Positions 5,647-5,742 of a DNA stretch of 5,742 nt are shown here, piece by piece. The stretch's first letter is position 1. Each line of letters opens with the position of its first letter. A model generated the notes under the pieces. It saw only the letters and a list, made by a program, of their open reading frames with translations. It ran no database searches and had not been told where the DNA came from. The DNA lies in the NCBI GenBank assembly GCA_948468495.1, contig CAOKJI010000149.1, positions 1-5,742 of the forward strand, written 5' to 3'. Both the position numbers and the translations under genes were made by a program. Source of the DNA: an uncultured Dorea sp. (GTDB taxonomy: Bacteria > Bacillota_A > Clostridia > Lachnospirales > Lachnospiraceae).

Positions 5647-5673
5647 GTTATCATATTCTTTCCTTATTGTCAA
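5645..5673 (-). promoter_or_regulatory. Sigma-A promoter of the right-hand tetR
   Basis: On the minus strand a perfect TTGACA (5673-5668) is followed, after exactly 17 nt, by TAACAT (5650-5645). The -10 box overlaps the operator. This is the strongest promoter-like sequence in the window and fits a repressor that holds its own gene down. Confidence 0.75.
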
Positions 5674-5742
5674 TGTAGTTTCCGGACGCAGATTGAAGGA
5701 GGAGCATATCACGAAGCAGACAGAGTAACAGTCCGAATGCCA

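Noticed and set aside
4799..5728. A 309-codon plus-strand open frame
   Set aside because: It covers the TetR gene on the opposite strand and begins inside the repeat element. It has no ribosome binding site, and its composition is that of an antisense shadow.
5691..5742. GAAGGAGGAG on the plus strand as the start of a gene to the right
   Set aside because: No start codon lies at a usable distance. The only ATG (5737) is more than 30 nt away and the window ends there.

Overview
The window looks like chromosomal accessory DNA of a Clostridia-type Firmicute, most likely from the Lachnospiraceae or a close relative. This is an inference from strong AGGAGG-type ribosome binding sites, TTGACA/TATAAT-like promoters, moderate base composition and the gene families present. 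No 16S or housekeeping gene is available to fix the taxon.

Layout. At the left edge, a TetR-family regulator (1-349, minus) runs out of the window. It is divergent from a flavodoxin-domain protein (573-1127, plus). The 223-nt space between them holds a promoter for the flavodoxin gene, a small palindrome near its predicted transcription start, and a long imperfect inverted repeat (386-450) in the regulator's leader. The flavodoxin gene converges, with only 12 nt between, on a minus-strand block read from right to left: TetR regulator (4961-5614), MFS exporter (3398-4639), AraC-type regulator fused to a GNAT-like domain (2453-3322), and MATE exporter (1140-2468). The last two overlap by 16 nt and are probably translationally coupled.

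How it works together. The right-hand TetR and the MFS gene carry the same perfect palindrome, ATACCG-N5-CGGTAT, in the same place relative to their start sites. This predicts that the TetR protein represses both itself and the exporter until a ligand releases it. The AraC-GNAT/MATE pair looks like a second regulator-pump module. The window is therefore a cluster of three regulator-effector units, two for efflux and one for flavin redox.

Between the right-hand tetR and the MFS gene sits a non-coding element of about 225 bp (4693-4917). It has terminal inverted repeats of about 55 bp, an internal perfect hairpin and a candidate target-site duplication. It resembles a MITE or other non-autonomous mobile repeat. 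Its left end reaches into the expected -35 region of the MFS promoter.

The extreme right end (5675-5742) holds no gene I can support. I saw no rRNA, tRNA, CRISPR array, transposase or convincing intrinsic terminator.
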